From Microbacterium sp. MYb62 (GTDB lineage: Bacteria; Actinomycetota; Actinomycetes; Actinomycetales; Microbacteriaceae), in the NCBI RefSeq assembly GCF_002979475.1, contig NZ_PCOY01000027.1:1-52006 (forward strand): a stretch of DNA of 52,006 nucleotides, read 5' to 3'. Shown here piece after piece: positions 32,862 through 40,968 of the stretch (positions within the stretch are counted from its first letter, which is position 1; the number at the start of each line of letters is the position of its first letter). The notes beneath the pieces were generated by a model. That model was given only the letters and a program-made list of their open reading frames with translations, was not told the origin of the DNA and did not search any database. Both the position numbers and the translations under genes were made by a program.

Positions 32862-34937
32862 ATGACCGAGGAGCGCTCCCCCGCGCGGCACCCCGCCGTC
32901 GCCGTCATCCGCCGGATCCCGGCGACCCTGACGATGATGCTGCTCATCGTGGTCGTGGGCGTCGTCTGGCGCGGTCTCTGGGAGCCGTTCGAGGATTCCG
33001 CGCTGTTCCCGGCCATGGCGTACGGGCTCCCGAGCCTCTCCGACGGCAGATGGTGGACACCTCTGACCGGCACCTTCTTCGTGAACCAGCCGTGGGTCTA
33101 CGTGTTCACGCTCGCCGGTTTCTGGGGCATGGCCTATCTGGAGTTCCGCCGCGGATCACGGGTCGCCCTCGCCTACTACTGGGTCGGCCAACTGTTCGCG
33201 ATCTTCGCGACCGCGCTGCTGCTGTACGTGCTGTCGCAGTTCCCGTGGGCATGGGCCACGGCGCAGGCACAGGCGCTCGACGTGGGGGCATCCGGCGGCA
33301 CCATGGCCTGCATCGCCGCGGCCGTCGGCCTCTTCCGCCCACCGTGGCGGGTGCGCGGCTGGCTCATCCTGCTCGGCTTCGTGTTCATCGCGATGCTGTT
33401 CTGGGGCAAAGTCGCCGACCTGGAGCACCTGCTCGCGGTGCTGCTGATCCTCGTCGTCGACCGCACGCTGCGGGTGCGCCACACGACGGTCCGCGAGCAG
33501 CGTCTGATCGCCGTCATCGCGATCATCGTGCTCGGCGCGGTCGAGATCATCACGACCCTCGTGCCCACGGACGGTCCGTTCGGTCCGACCGAACCCGCGT
33601 CGGGCGGTTTCATCGACCTCGCGATCGACGTCGTCGTGATCCTCGTGCTCGTGAACGGTCTGCGTCGCGGCCGGCGCTGGACCTGGGTGCTCGCACTACT
33701 GCTCGGGATCTTCAACGTGCTGGTCGCCGCTCTCGTGCTGACGCTGATCACCGTCTTCAGCCAGGCCCAGGTCGACTTCCGGTGGGACGGCGAGACCGAG
33801 CTCGCCCTGGCGAACGGCTTCCTCTGGCTGATCATGCTCGTCTACCTCATCTGGGTCCGCCGCGCGTTCGCGGCCAAACGCAAGACGAGACTCGGCATCC
33901 AGCCTTCGCCCACAGCGGACGACATGAAGAAGGAGCTGCGTGCGCACGGCGGCGGAACGCTCTCCTGGATGACGACGTGGGACGGCAACAGCTACGCCCG
34001 AGTGGACGGCGGCATCGTGGCCTACCAGCGCCGCAACGGCGTCGCACTGGCTCTCGCCGACCCGATCGGTCCGGCGGATGCACGTGCCGAGGCCGTGACG
34101 GACTTCATCCACGCCGCGGAGATGTCCGGCCTCGTCCCCTGCTTCTTCAGCGCGGACGAAGCGACGCGTGCCGCCGTCCCCTCGACCTGGCGGAGCATCG
34201 TCGTGGCCGACGACACGATCGTCGACCTGCCGGGCCTGGAATTCACGGGCAAGCGCTGGAACTCGGTGCGCACCTCACTCAACAAGGCAGGTCGCGAGGA
34301 GATGACCTTCCGGATGACGCACCTCAAGGCGGAGTCCTGGGGCGTGCAGCAGCAGCTGCGGGCGATCTCCGAAGCCTGGGTGGGCGACAAGGATCTGCCG
34401 GAGATGCGCTTCACGCTCGGCACCCTCGACGAGGCGGAGGACCCGGAGGTGCGGCTCGCCCTGGCACTCGCCCCGAACGGCGACGTCGACGGCTTCCTGT
34501 CGTGGCTGCCGGTGTACGGCGACGACGGTGCGGTGCGCGGTTGGACCCTCGACCTGATGCGCCGTCGCGACGGCGGGTTCGGTCCGGTCATGGAGTTTCT
34601 GATCGGATCCTCAGCGAAGCAATTCTCCGACGAGGGCGCGCAGATCATGTCGCTCTCGGGCGCACCACTCGCCCACGACTATCCACCGGATGCCGGCATG
34701 ATCGCGGCGCTCAGCGAGCGGCTCGCCGAGGCACTGGAGCCCGTCTACGGCTTCGGGTCGCTGCACCGCTTCAAGCAGAAGTTCCATCCGCGTTACGAGA
34801 CCATGTACCTCCTGTTCCGCGACGAGAGCGACCTGACGCGCATCGGCGGGGCGCTCACGCGGGCGTTCCTGCCCGATGCGACGCTGCGGCAGTTCGCCGG
34901 CGCAGGACTCGAGCTCGTGCGCGGCGGGAAGGACTGA
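32862..34937 (+). CDS. Rhomboid-like membrane domain fused to a DUF2156 (MprF-type) domain
   Basis: The 691-residue protein has two parts. The N-terminal part (about 15-210) resembles a rhomboid fold: GRWWTPLTGTFF, an FWGMAYLEFRRGS loop, GASG with Ser144 (the GxSG rhomboid motif) and a late-helix His189 in LEHLLAVLL. Four more helices follow (to about 345). The C-terminal part (about 365-680) is a DUF2156/lysyl-phosphatidylglycerol synthase-type GNAT domain: FTGKRWNSVRTSLNKAGREE, GFLSWLPVYG, and GFGPVMEFLI...FKQKFHPRYETMYL. That domain usually attaches an amino acid from tRNA to lipid. The start is set by TACGCT 6 nt upstream. Both activities are inferred; the protease dyad may be inactive. 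Confidence 0.75.
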   Translation: MTEERSPARHPAVAVIRRIPATLTMMLLIVVVGVVWRGLWEPFEDSALFPAMAYGLPSLSDGRWWTPLTGTFFVNQPWVYVFTLAGFWGMAYLEFRRGSRVALAYYWVGQLFAIFATALLLYVLSQFPWAWATAQAQALDVGASGGTMACIAAAVGLFRPPWRVRGWLILLGFVFIAMLFWGKVADLEHLLAVLLILVVDRTLRVRHTTVREQRLIAVIAIIVLGAVEIITTLVPTDGPFGPTEPASGGFIDLAIDVVVILVLVNGLRRGRRWTWVLALLLGIFNVLVAALVLTLITVFSQAQVDFRWDGETELALANGFLWLIMLVYLIWVRRAFAAKRKTRLGIQPSPTADDMKKELRAHGGGTLSWMTTWDGNSYARVDGGIVAYQRRNGVALALADPIGPADARAEAVTDFIHAAEMSGLVPCFFSADEATRAAVPSTWRSIVVADDTIVDLPGLEFTGKRWNSVRTSLNKAGREEMTFRMTHLKAESWGVQQQLRAISEAWVGDKDLPEMRFTLGTLDEAEDPEVRLALALAPNGDVDGFLSWLPVYGDDGAVRGWTLDLMRRRDGGFGPVMEFLIGSSAKQFSDEGAQIMSLSGAPLAHDYPPDAGMIAALSERLAEALEPVYGFGSLHRFKQKFHPRYETMYLLFRDESDLTRIGGALTRAFLPDATLRQFAGAGLELVRGGKD

Positions 34938-34956
34938 CGCCTCGCGGCTATTACGT

Positions 34957-34993
34957 TTTCCGGATGACGCAACCCCTGTGTCGATTTCCGGAT
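34957..34993 (+). repeat. Direct repeat of TTTCCGGAT, 28-nt period
   Basis: TTTCCGGAT occurs at 34957-34965 and again at 34985-34993, in the 80-nt gap before the nucleotidyltransferase gene. Regular spacing near the start could mark a regulator site. Confidence 0.4.
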
Positions 34994-35017
34994 AGAGGCG
35001 AACCCGCTCGCGAGCGC

Positions 35018-35866
35018 ATGAGTACGATCGGGGATGTGCTCGACGAAGACCGCCTCCGTTCCATGGCCGATGAACTGAACCGCGTGCCCGGTGTGCGGGC
35101 GGTCGCGCTGGGAGGAAGCCGCGCCCGGGGCACGCATCGGCCGGACTCCGACATCGATCTGGGCCTGTACGTGGACACCGACGTCGACCGCTCGGGCATC
35201 GCGCGCGTGGCGGGCGGATGGACCGGCGAGCCCGTCGAGGTCGCCGAACGGGGCGGATGGGGGCCATGGGTCGACGGCGGTGCCTGGCTGATCGTGAACG
35301 GCGTTCCCGTCGACCTCATCCTCCGCGATGTGGACCGCGTGACCGAGCAGTGCGCGCGCGCCGCACGCGGCGAGTTCGCCTTCCACCCCCAGCCGGGGCA
35401 CCCGCTCGGGTTCCTCGACGTCGCGTATGCGGGCGAGGTCGCGACGAGTGTGCCGCTTCGCGATCCGGAGGGACTCCTGGTGGAGTTGGCCCGCAGCGTG
35501 ACGCCCTACCCGGCGGCCCTGCGCGATGCGTTCCTCGCGAACCTCTGGCAGGTCGATTTCCTGCTGAACGCGGCCATGAAGGGGGCGAAGTCGGGCGATG
35601 CCGCGTATGTCTCGCTGTGCGGCACCACGACGACGATGCTCACCGCGCACGCCTGGCATGCCTCCGCCGGAAACTGGATCACGAACGAGAAGGGACTCGT
35701 CACGAACGTCGCCCGTCTCCCGATCGACACGGGCGGGTTCAGCGCGTCCGCCGCCTCCGCACTCGGCAGCCTCGGAACGTCGCCGGAGGAGCTTCTCGCG
35801 TCGATCGCGCGACTGCGGGAGCTTCCGCGTCCGGCCCTCCCCGGCGGCGCACCGGATGTCGGCTGA
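35018..35866 (+). CDS. Nucleotidyltransferase domain protein
   Basis: The 282-residue protein has an N-terminal polymerase-beta-type fold: VRAVALGGSRARGTHRPDSD with Asp45 and Asp47, the catalytic GS-x-DxD pattern. The C-terminal helical half (about 140-275) resembles that of aminoglycoside adenylyltransferase-like proteins. Such enzymes move a nucleotide to small molecules or proteins. The substrate cannot be told, and no other resistance gene adjoins. ATG 35018 is the only good start after the upstream gene. It converges on the sigma factor gene. Confidence 0.8.
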   Translation: MSTIGDVLDEDRLRSMADELNRVPGVRAVALGGSRARGTHRPDSDIDLGLYVDTDVDRSGIARVAGGWTGEPVEVAERGGWGPWVDGGAWLIVNGVPVDLILRDVDRVTEQCARAARGEFAFHPQPGHPLGFLDVAYAGEVATSVPLRDPEGLLVELARSVTPYPAALRDAFLANLWQVDFLLNAAMKGAKSGDAAYVSLCGTTTTMLTAHAWHASAGNWITNEKGLVTNVARLPIDTGGFSASAASALGSLGTSPEELLASIARLRELPRPALPGGAPDVG

Positions 35867-35884
35867 GCAGAACCGCGCCTCGAC

Positions 35885-37132
35885 TCACCCGCGTGCGCGC
35901 TCGTCGAGGTAGCGCTTCTCGACCTCGTTCGCCGAGTCGGCGGCGGCCGCGGCGAAGCCGGCGCGCGCCGCGGCATGCTCGCCGATGTCATCGAGCAGGT
36001 GCGCGCGCACGATCCGCGCCCTGGCGGCCGTGAGCGGATCGGACGACAGCCCGTACATCCGATCGAGGTCGTCGAACAGGGCGAGTCCGCGCCGCGCACC
36101 GAACGCGCGGGAGACGGCGACGACGCGGCTGAGCCGGACGATGCCGGAGGGCTCGAGGCGCTCGAGCCACAGGTAGAGCGCGGCGATCTGCGGCCAGTCC
36201 GTGTCGACAGCGGTCTCGGCGTGCACGTGAACCGCACTGATCGCCGCCTGGAGCTGGAACGCACCGACCTCTCCCCGCGCCCACGCCGTCTCGATCAGTC
36301 GCGACCCCTCGCCGATCAGCGCACGATCCCAGACACCCCTGTCCTGATCGTCGAGCACGACGAGGTCGTCGTCGATCTGGCGGGCGTCGCGACGTGCCTC
36401 GGTCAGCAGCATGAAGGCGAGAAGGCCCTGCGCCTCCGGATCGTCACCACGCGCGGACACGAGCATCCGGGTGAGGCGGATGGCCTCGGTCGTCAAGTCC
36501 ACACGGACGAGAGCAAGACCCGTCGTCGCCGTGTACCCCTCGTTGAAGATCAGGTACAGCACCCGCTCGACAGCACTGACACGGGCGGCGAGATCGTCCT
36601 CGCCGGTGAGCTCGAACCGCGCGCCGGCCTTGCGCAGCGTCTGCTTGGCGCGGCTGATGCGGGTGGCCATGGTCGCCTCGGGCACGCCGTACGCATGCGC
36701 GATCTCCGCGGTCGTCAGCCCGCCGACCGCGCGGAGGGTGAGGGCGATCTGCGAGGAATCGGTGAGCGCAGGATGACAGCACAGCGCGAGCAGCTCGAGA
36801 CTGTCGTCCCTGGCCAGCGGCATCCCCGACGGCGCTGCGGCATCGGCCCGCCGCGGATCGGACCTCAGCCATTCGTATTCGCGACGTCGATCCGCGTCTT
36901 CCGCGCGCAGAAGATCGATCAGCTTGCGGTAGCCGACCCGGATCAGCCAGCCTCGCGGCTCAGCCGGGAGGGCGTCGACCTGCCACGTGCGATGGGCCGA
37001 CAGGAGCGCCTCCTGCGTCGCGTCCTCCGCGAGGTCGAAGCGTCCGAACCGACGCACCAGCGCACCGAGGACCTGAGGCGACTCCCGCCGGAGGATCTCC
37101 TCGATGCGCCGGCGCCCGGGCGTCCCGCTCAC
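35885..37132 (-). CDS. ECF42-type sigma factor with C-terminal extension
   Basis: The 415-residue protein has a sigma-2 region (RIEEILRRESPQVLGALVRR, FDLAEDATQEALLSAHRTW) and a sigma-4 HTH (GGLTTAEIAHAYGVPEATMATRISRAKQTL in two blocks). A long C-terminal extension (about 180-415, including NEGYTAT and ERLEPSGIVRLSRVVAVS) replaces an anti-sigma factor. This is the ECF42 (DUF6596) architecture. GTG 37132 overlaps the YCII stop, the family's usual gene pair. It directs polymerase to a small regulon, typically including the YCII gene itself, but I see no clear ECF42 -35 element next to the pair. Confidence 0.88.
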   Translation of the reverse strand: MSGTPGRRRIEEILRRESPQVLGALVRRFGRFDLAEDATQEALLSAHRTWQVDALPAEPRGWLIRVGYRKLIDLLRAEDADRRREYEWLRSDPRRADAAAPSGMPLARDDSLELLALCCHPALTDSSQIALTLRAVGGLTTAEIAHAYGVPEATMATRISRAKQTLRKAGARFELTGEDDLAARVSAVERVLYLIFNEGYTATTGLALVRVDLTTEAIRLTRMLVSARGDDPEAQGLLAFMLLTEARRDARQIDDDLVVLDDQDRGVWDRALIGEGSRLIETAWARGEVGAFQLQAAISAVHVHAETAVDTDWPQIAALYLWLERLEPSGIVRLSRVVAVSRAFGARRGLALFDDLDRMYGLSSDPLTAARARIVRAHLLDDIGEHAAARAGFAAAAADSANEVEKRYLDERARG

Positions 37133-37497
37133 GCGAAGTCGTCGCCCATGATCGGCCTGATCTCCATCGGTTCCCCGAGCACCGCGACCATCTCCGCGAC
37201 GATCTCCCGTGCACGCTCGATCCCCGTGCACTCGATGATGGCGAAGCTCGCGAGCACCTCCTTCAGCTCGGCGAACGGACCGTCCGTCGCGACGACACCC
37301 GACGCGGTCGGTCGAACGGTCGTCGTGACCGCCGGATGCCCCAGCCCCTCGCTGAGGACGAACTCCCCCGACGCGCGCAACGATTCCTCGAAGCGCTGAT
37401 ACGCCGCGAAGGCGTCGAGGGCGTCCGGGCTCGGAACATCCGCTGTCGCGGCATCCCAGGCGTCGGCAGGCGTATAGCTGAGCAGTAGGAACTTCAC
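37129..37497 (-). CDS. YCII-related (DGPF domain) protein
   Basis: The 122-residue protein has the TDGPFAELKEVLASFAIIEC block that names the DGPF/YCII family, and it starts with KFLLLSYTPADAWD. It forms a ferredoxin-like fold with an unknown reaction, and it is almost always paired with an ECF42 sigma factor. GTG 37497 has GGAGGAG 5 nt upstream. Its stop overlaps the sigma gene start, so expression is coupled. Confidence 0.88.
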   Translation of the reverse strand: MKFLLLSYTPADAWDAATADVPSPDALDAFAAYQRFEESLRASGEFVLSEGLGHPAVTTTVRPTASGVVATDGPFAELKEVLASFAIIECTGIERAREIVAEMVAVLGEPMEIRPIMGDDFA

Positions 37498-37559
37498 TGT
37501 TCTCCTCCGAGATCTCACGTCTTCCGATGATGTGCGATGGGTCTCTCCCACCGTACGGC

Positions 37560-38213
37560 TCATGCTGCTCTCCGCAAACGGATCGCCATCACGGTCACCC
37601 ACCCGAACGCCACAGCGCCTGCGAGCGCGATCTGGATGCTCGACTCGGTCGGCGACATCGGCAGCAGGAGCACGAGCGCGACCGCACCATGCCCGATGGC
37701 TGCCGCCGCGTGCTTGGCTCGGATCTCGCGGACGAGGAGCGTGATGCAGGCCACGGCGAGCGCGAGGAACGACAGGGCCGCCGCAGCCGTGTGCACGATC
37801 GAGTGCCACGACATCGGGACGACGCCGTTCGGCGCACCTACGGGGAATCCGTTCTGGGGATCCATCGGGAAGAGCCCTGCGATGAGGAACGCCGCGCCGA
37901 ACACCGAGACGAAGATCGGGACCAGCCGACGGCCGACGCCTTCAGGGCGCACCCCACGATAGGCGACGGCGAGCATGATGCCACCAAGCCCCGCGACGAC
38001 GAACGTGAGCATCTGCACCCAGCCCAGCGACCCCGTGGCGAGCTGGCTCAGCGGATGGACGCGGATGTCGAATCCCTCGCGAGTCGTCGCCTGAAGGAAC
38101 GATGAGACTGAGAAGAAGGGCCCGGCGAGGGCCGCGAACAGCAGGAGCCTCCGCGTCGACGCGCGCTGTTCCGAACGGCCCCGCGCCTGGGCGGGTGCGG
38201 AATGAATGGTCAT
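37560..38213 (-). CDS. DUF998 family membrane protein
   Basis: The 217-residue protein has six hydrophobic segments. FFSVSSFLQATTREGFDIRV before HPLSQLATGSLGWVQ is the DUF998 hallmark, and FLIAGLFPMDPQNGFP follows. The function is unknown. ATG 38213 has GAGGAA upstream. It lies 63 nt upstream of the YCII-sigma pair on the same strand, so it may be in the same regulon. A large inverted repeat sits in its promoter region at 38278-38319. Confidence 0.78.
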   Translation of the reverse strand: MTIHSAPAQARGRSEQRASTRRLLLFAALAGPFFSVSSFLQATTREGFDIRVHPLSQLATGSLGWVQMLTFVVAGLGGIMLAVAYRGVRPEGVGRRLVPIFVSVFGAAFLIAGLFPMDPQNGFPVGAPNGVVPMSWHSIVHTAAAALSFLALAVACITLLVREIRAKHAAAAIGHGAVALVLLLPMSPTESSIQIALAGAVAFGWVTVMAIRLRRAA

Positions 38214-38277
38214 GACGATTCCTCTCCGATGCCCCGGTCGGCGCATCTGAAGACACCACGGCGCCGTCCCGCGGATC

Positions 38278-38319
38278 TTGACATGGGGGCGGACGATTCG
38301 TCCTCCGCCCCCATGTCAA
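38278..38319. promoter_or_regulatory. 42-bp inverted repeat in a divergent promoter region
   Basis: TTGACATGGGGGCGGA (38278-38293) is repeated in inverse at 38304-38319. Inner GGACGA/TCGTCC arms extend the symmetry. The TTGACA ends look like -35 boxes facing inward, but I see no good -10. It lies between the divergent DUF998 gene and the 38391 gene. It could be an operator or a cruciform-forming bidirectional control site. Confidence 0.6.
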
Positions 38320-38390
38320 AGAGTCGGCGGCCGCTCCGTCGTGTCCTGTGAGCGCGGCATCCGCCGGGCCGTTTCGAACAGGAGAAGATC

Positions 38391-38876
38391 ATGAATGACC
38401 ACACGCAGACCGAGAGCGCGCAGAGCGACGCCGACGCCTACGCCTACGCCGGGAGCGCGCAGCCGGAACCCACCCCTCAGCTGCGCGGCCTCGATCGGCT
38501 CGTGGGTGAGTGGACCGTCGACGGAGGTGCCCCCGGCACGGTGCGCTACGAGTGGATGCCGGGAGGCTTCTTCCTCATCCAGCACGTCGACCTCGAGCAG
38601 TTCGGGCAGAAGGTGACTGGATTCGAGGTGATCGGCAACCTGCATCCGTTCGGGGAGCCGGTCGGTGAGGACGTGGTGTCCCGCTTCTACGACTCGCTCG
38701 GCAACACGCTCGACTACGTCTACGAGATCGAAGGCGACACGCTCACGATCTGGGGCGGAGTGAAGGGCAGTCCTGCCTACTTCCGCGGCACGTTCTCGAA
38801 GGACGACCGGATCATGGCCGGCGAATGGGTGTATCCGGGCGGCGGCGGCTACCCGTCGACGATGACCCGGAAGTGA
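38391..38876 (+). CDS. DUF1579-like hypothetical protein
   Basis: The 161-residue soluble protein has a disordered acidic N-terminus (about 1-30), then RGLDRLVGEWTVDGGAPGTV, FFLIQHVDLEQFGQKVTGFEV and GTFSKDDRIMAGEWVYPGGG. The pattern suggests a lipocalin-like beta-barrel of the DUF1579 type. ATG 38391 follows AGGAGAAGATC, a strong ribosome site. It shares the divergent region with DUF998 and may belong to the ECF42 regulon. Function unknown. Confidence 0.7.
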   Translation: MNDHTQTESAQSDADAYAYAGSAQPEPTPQLRGLDRLVGEWTVDGGAPGTVRYEWMPGGFFLIQHVDLEQFGQKVTGFEVIGNLHPFGEPVGEDVVSRFYDSLGNTLDYVYEIEGDTLTIWGGVKGSPAYFRGTFSKDDRIMAGEWVYPGGGGYPSTMTRK

Positions 38877-38882
38877 CCGGTC

Positions 38883-38913
38883 GTGGGCAGGAGGGCTCTC
38901 CCCTCCTGCCCAC
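38883..38913. terminator. Bidirectional terminator between convergent genes
   Basis: GTGGGCAGGAGGG (38883-38895) pairs with CCCTCCTGCCCAC (38901-38913), a 13-bp stem with a 5-nt loop. It lies between the ends of the 38391 gene and the MFS gene. Confidence 0.7.
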
Positions 38914-38929
38914 TGCGGCGGGTTGCGCC

Positions 38930-40216
38930 TCAGCCCACCGCGCCCGCGAGCTCGACGGGAGCGTCACCGGAGGTGTCGTCTCCCGGCCGCTTCGCCGTGT
39001 TCGCGATGTGCGCACGGCTGACGACGATCACGGCGACGATCATGAGCGCGACGCCGAGCCAGTAGGGGGCGGCGTGGCTGACCAGCGCGTAGAGCGCGCC
39101 CGCGATGAGAGGGGCGGCCGTGCCCATCGCCGCGTTCAGCGACTGGGTGGCACCGCCGAGCCAGCCCTGCTCGTCGTCGCCCACGGCGTTCGACATCGCA
39201 CCGTCCATCGCGGCCTGCGAGGCGCCCTGGCCCGCGGCCAGCATGAGAGCGCCGACGATGAACACCCAGGGCTGAGCGAAGACCGAGGCGACGATCGCGA
39301 GGGCCGCGAGACCGATCATCTGCGCGACGATGCCGCTCACGATCACGCCGCGCTCACCGATGCGCGGTAGCAGGATGCCCAGCAGCACCCCCTGGATGAG
39401 GATGTCGATGATGCCGACCGCTGCGGTCAGGAGTCCGATCTGCGTCGGTCCCCACTGGATCGAGTCGAGCGCGAGCACGCTGAAGTTGTTCACGAAGAAC
39501 CCGAACGGCAGCGCGAGCAGGCCGAAGCCGATCATCAGCCCGCGCAGCTCCTTGCGGCCGAACGCCTCCTTGAAGACGGCGAACGGCTGGACGTCGCGCA
39601 GTCTGATCGTGGCGATGCGGTTCCCCGGCTTGAGGCTCTCCGGGAGCAGGAAGATGCTGAGGATCGCGATCGTGAGGGCGACGGCCGCCGTGAGGAAGAC
39701 GGGGAGCTGGATGCTGATGGCGGCGAGCAGACCGCCGATCGCCGGACCGATCATCGTGCCGATACCGGAGAGGGCGCCGAGGAGGCCGAAGCGCTTCGCC
39801 CGCTGTTCGGGTGGTGTGATGTCGGCGAGGTAGGCGAAGAGGGCGGGGAGGTCGCCCGCGGTCAGCCCTTGGATGACCCGGGCGAGGACGAGGACCCAGA
39901 TCGCACCGCCGACACCGAACAGCGCCATCGAGAACGCAGCCCCGAACGCCGCGACGATGATGACGGGTCGACGACCGAAGCGGTCGGAGAGACGGCCGAG
40001 GAAGGGAGCAGCCAGGAAGGCGCAGAGACCGTTGACGGCCTCGAGCACGCCCACCCAGATGGCGAGGTCGCTCTCGTGCGACACGTACTGCAGCACGACG
40101 AAGGGGAGCACGGGAAGGACGACCGTCATACCGATGACGGTCAGCATCGTGAGCACGATGAGCATGATCCACGCGCGGTTCTGGTCCCGTCGCGTGAGGG
40201 ATGTGGGTGAAGTCAT
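38930..40216 (-). CDS. TetA-like MFS efflux transporter
   Basis: The 428-residue protein has 12 hydrophobic segments. The motif A loop reads FLGRLSDRFGRRPVIIV, and motif C is GTMIGPAIGG in the fifth helix. This fits the DHA1/TCR group that includes TetA, antiporters that export drugs for protons. The mRNA is likely leaderless: TACACT lies 6 nt before ATG 40216. A palindromic operator sits in the promoter spacer, and a TetR gene lies divergently, the standard tetA-tetR layout. The actual drug is unknown. Confidence 0.88.
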   Translation of the reverse strand: MTSPTSLTRRDQNRAWIMLIVLTMLTVIGMTVVLPVLPFVVLQYVSHESDLAIWVGVLEAVNGLCAFLAAPFLGRLSDRFGRRPVIIVAAFGAAFSMALFGVGGAIWVLVLARVIQGLTAGDLPALFAYLADITPPEQRAKRFGLLGALSGIGTMIGPAIGGLLAAISIQLPVFLTAAVALTIAILSIFLLPESLKPGNRIATIRLRDVQPFAVFKEAFGRKELRGLMIGFGLLALPFGFFVNNFSVLALDSIQWGPTQIGLLTAAVGIIDILIQGVLLGILLPRIGERGVIVSGIVAQMIGLAALAIVASVFAQPWVFIVGALMLAAGQGASQAAMDGAMSNAVGDDEQGWLGGATQSLNAAMGTAAPLIAGALYALVSHAAPYWLGVALMIVAVIVVSRAHIANTAKRPGDDTSGDAPVELAGAVG

Positions 40217-40222
40217 ACCGAA

Positions 40223-40286
40223 AGTGTAGCGATACCAGTTTTGGTGTCAAGCCAGTTTTGTAGTCGGTCCACGGTAAGCTGTCCCC
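40223..40286. promoter_or_regulatory. Divergent MFS/TetR promoters with a shared operator
   Basis: Minus promoter: TTGACA (40250-40245), 16 nt, TACACT (40228-40223), then 6 nt to ATG 40216. Plus promoter: TAAGCT (40275-40280), 6 nt to ATG 40287. The near-palindrome GATACCAGTTTTGGTGTC (40231-40248) lies in the minus spacer, the expected TetR operator position. Both mRNAs would be leaderless. Confidence 0.75.
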
Positions 40287-40901
40287 ATGACGACCCCAGA
40301 GCCCCTCGGACGCCGCGAACGGAAGAAGGCCGCGACCCGGAAGACGATCTCCGACGTGGCGACGGTCATGTTCCTGGAGCGCGGCTTCGACAACGTGAGC
40401 ATCCGCGAGGTCGCCGATGCCGCCGATGTCTCCCCCACGACCGTCTTCGCGCACTTCCCGCAGAAGGAAGCCCTCGTCTTCGACGAGGACGACGAGCAGC
40501 GCGACCGCCTGGTGTCCGCGGTGCGCGATCGGCCAGCCGGCAGCACGATCAACCGGGCGATCCACGACTTCTACGCCGCCGAACTCCGCGCGAACGTCGA
40601 TGAGCACGGCAACGACGCCACCCGCATCTTCATGCGCTTCCTCAACGAGACACCGGCACTGCGCGACTACGCGGCGAAGATGTGGCTCCGACACGAGGAT
40701 GCTCTCGCCGATGCCATCGCCGACGAACTCGGTCTCGCAGAGCCGGTCGCCGAGATCCGCGTCTACGCACGGTTCGTGCTGCAGATGCAGCTGCTCGTCA
40801 ACGACAGCGACGACCCCCTCGCAACCGTCGATGCGGGATTCCGACTGCTCGACAGCGGCTGGGCGCCGATCGAAGCGAAGATCTCCGAACTCCGGGCTTG
40901 A
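40287..40901 (+). CDS. TetR family transcriptional regulator
   Basis: The 204-residue protein has an N-terminal HTH: RERKKAATRKTISDVATVMF, then FDNVSIREVADAADVSPTTVFAHFPQKEAL, the TetR signature. The C-terminal helical ligand domain (about 80-200) resembles the TetR_C family. It lies divergent from the MFS gene and presumably represses both through the 40231-40248 operator. Its stop lies inside the first of two hairpins shared with the monooxygenase gene end. Confidence 0.9.
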   Translation: MTTPEPLGRRERKKAATRKTISDVATVMFLERGFDNVSIREVADAADVSPTTVFAHFPQKEALVFDEDDEQRDRLVSAVRDRPAGSTINRAIHDFYAAELRANVDEHGNDATRIFMRFLNETPALRDYAAKMWLRHEDALADAIADELGLAEPVAEIRVYARFVLQMQLLVNDSDDPLATVDAGFRLLDSGWAPIEAKISELRA

Positions 40902-40928
40902 TCAACTTTAGGTACGACAAAGTTGATC
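40900..40928. terminator. AT-rich hairpin 1 at the tetR end
   Basis: GATCAACTTT (40900-40909) and AAAGTTGATC (40919-40928) pair around a 9-nt loop AGGTACGAC. The left arm includes the tetR stop codon bases. Likely a terminator; see also its near-copy at 40942-40968. Confidence 0.65.
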
Positions 40929-40941
40929 GGGGAATCGCTCC

Positions 40942-40968
40942 ATCAACTTTAGGCGCGGCAAAGTTGAT
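40942..40968. terminator. AT-rich hairpin 2 at the monooxygenase gene end
   Basis: ATCAACTTT (40942-40950) and AAAGTTGAT (40960-40968) pair around AGGCGCGGC. The loop differs from hairpin 1 mainly in its middle, while the arms are conserved. It touches the monooxygenase stop at 40968-40970. Confidence 0.65.

Noticed and set aside
33050..35017. N-terminal extension of the nucleotidyltransferase frame
   Set aside because: The extra 656 residues overlap the rhomboid-DUF2156 gene out of frame and look random; ATG 35018 gives the family-like start.
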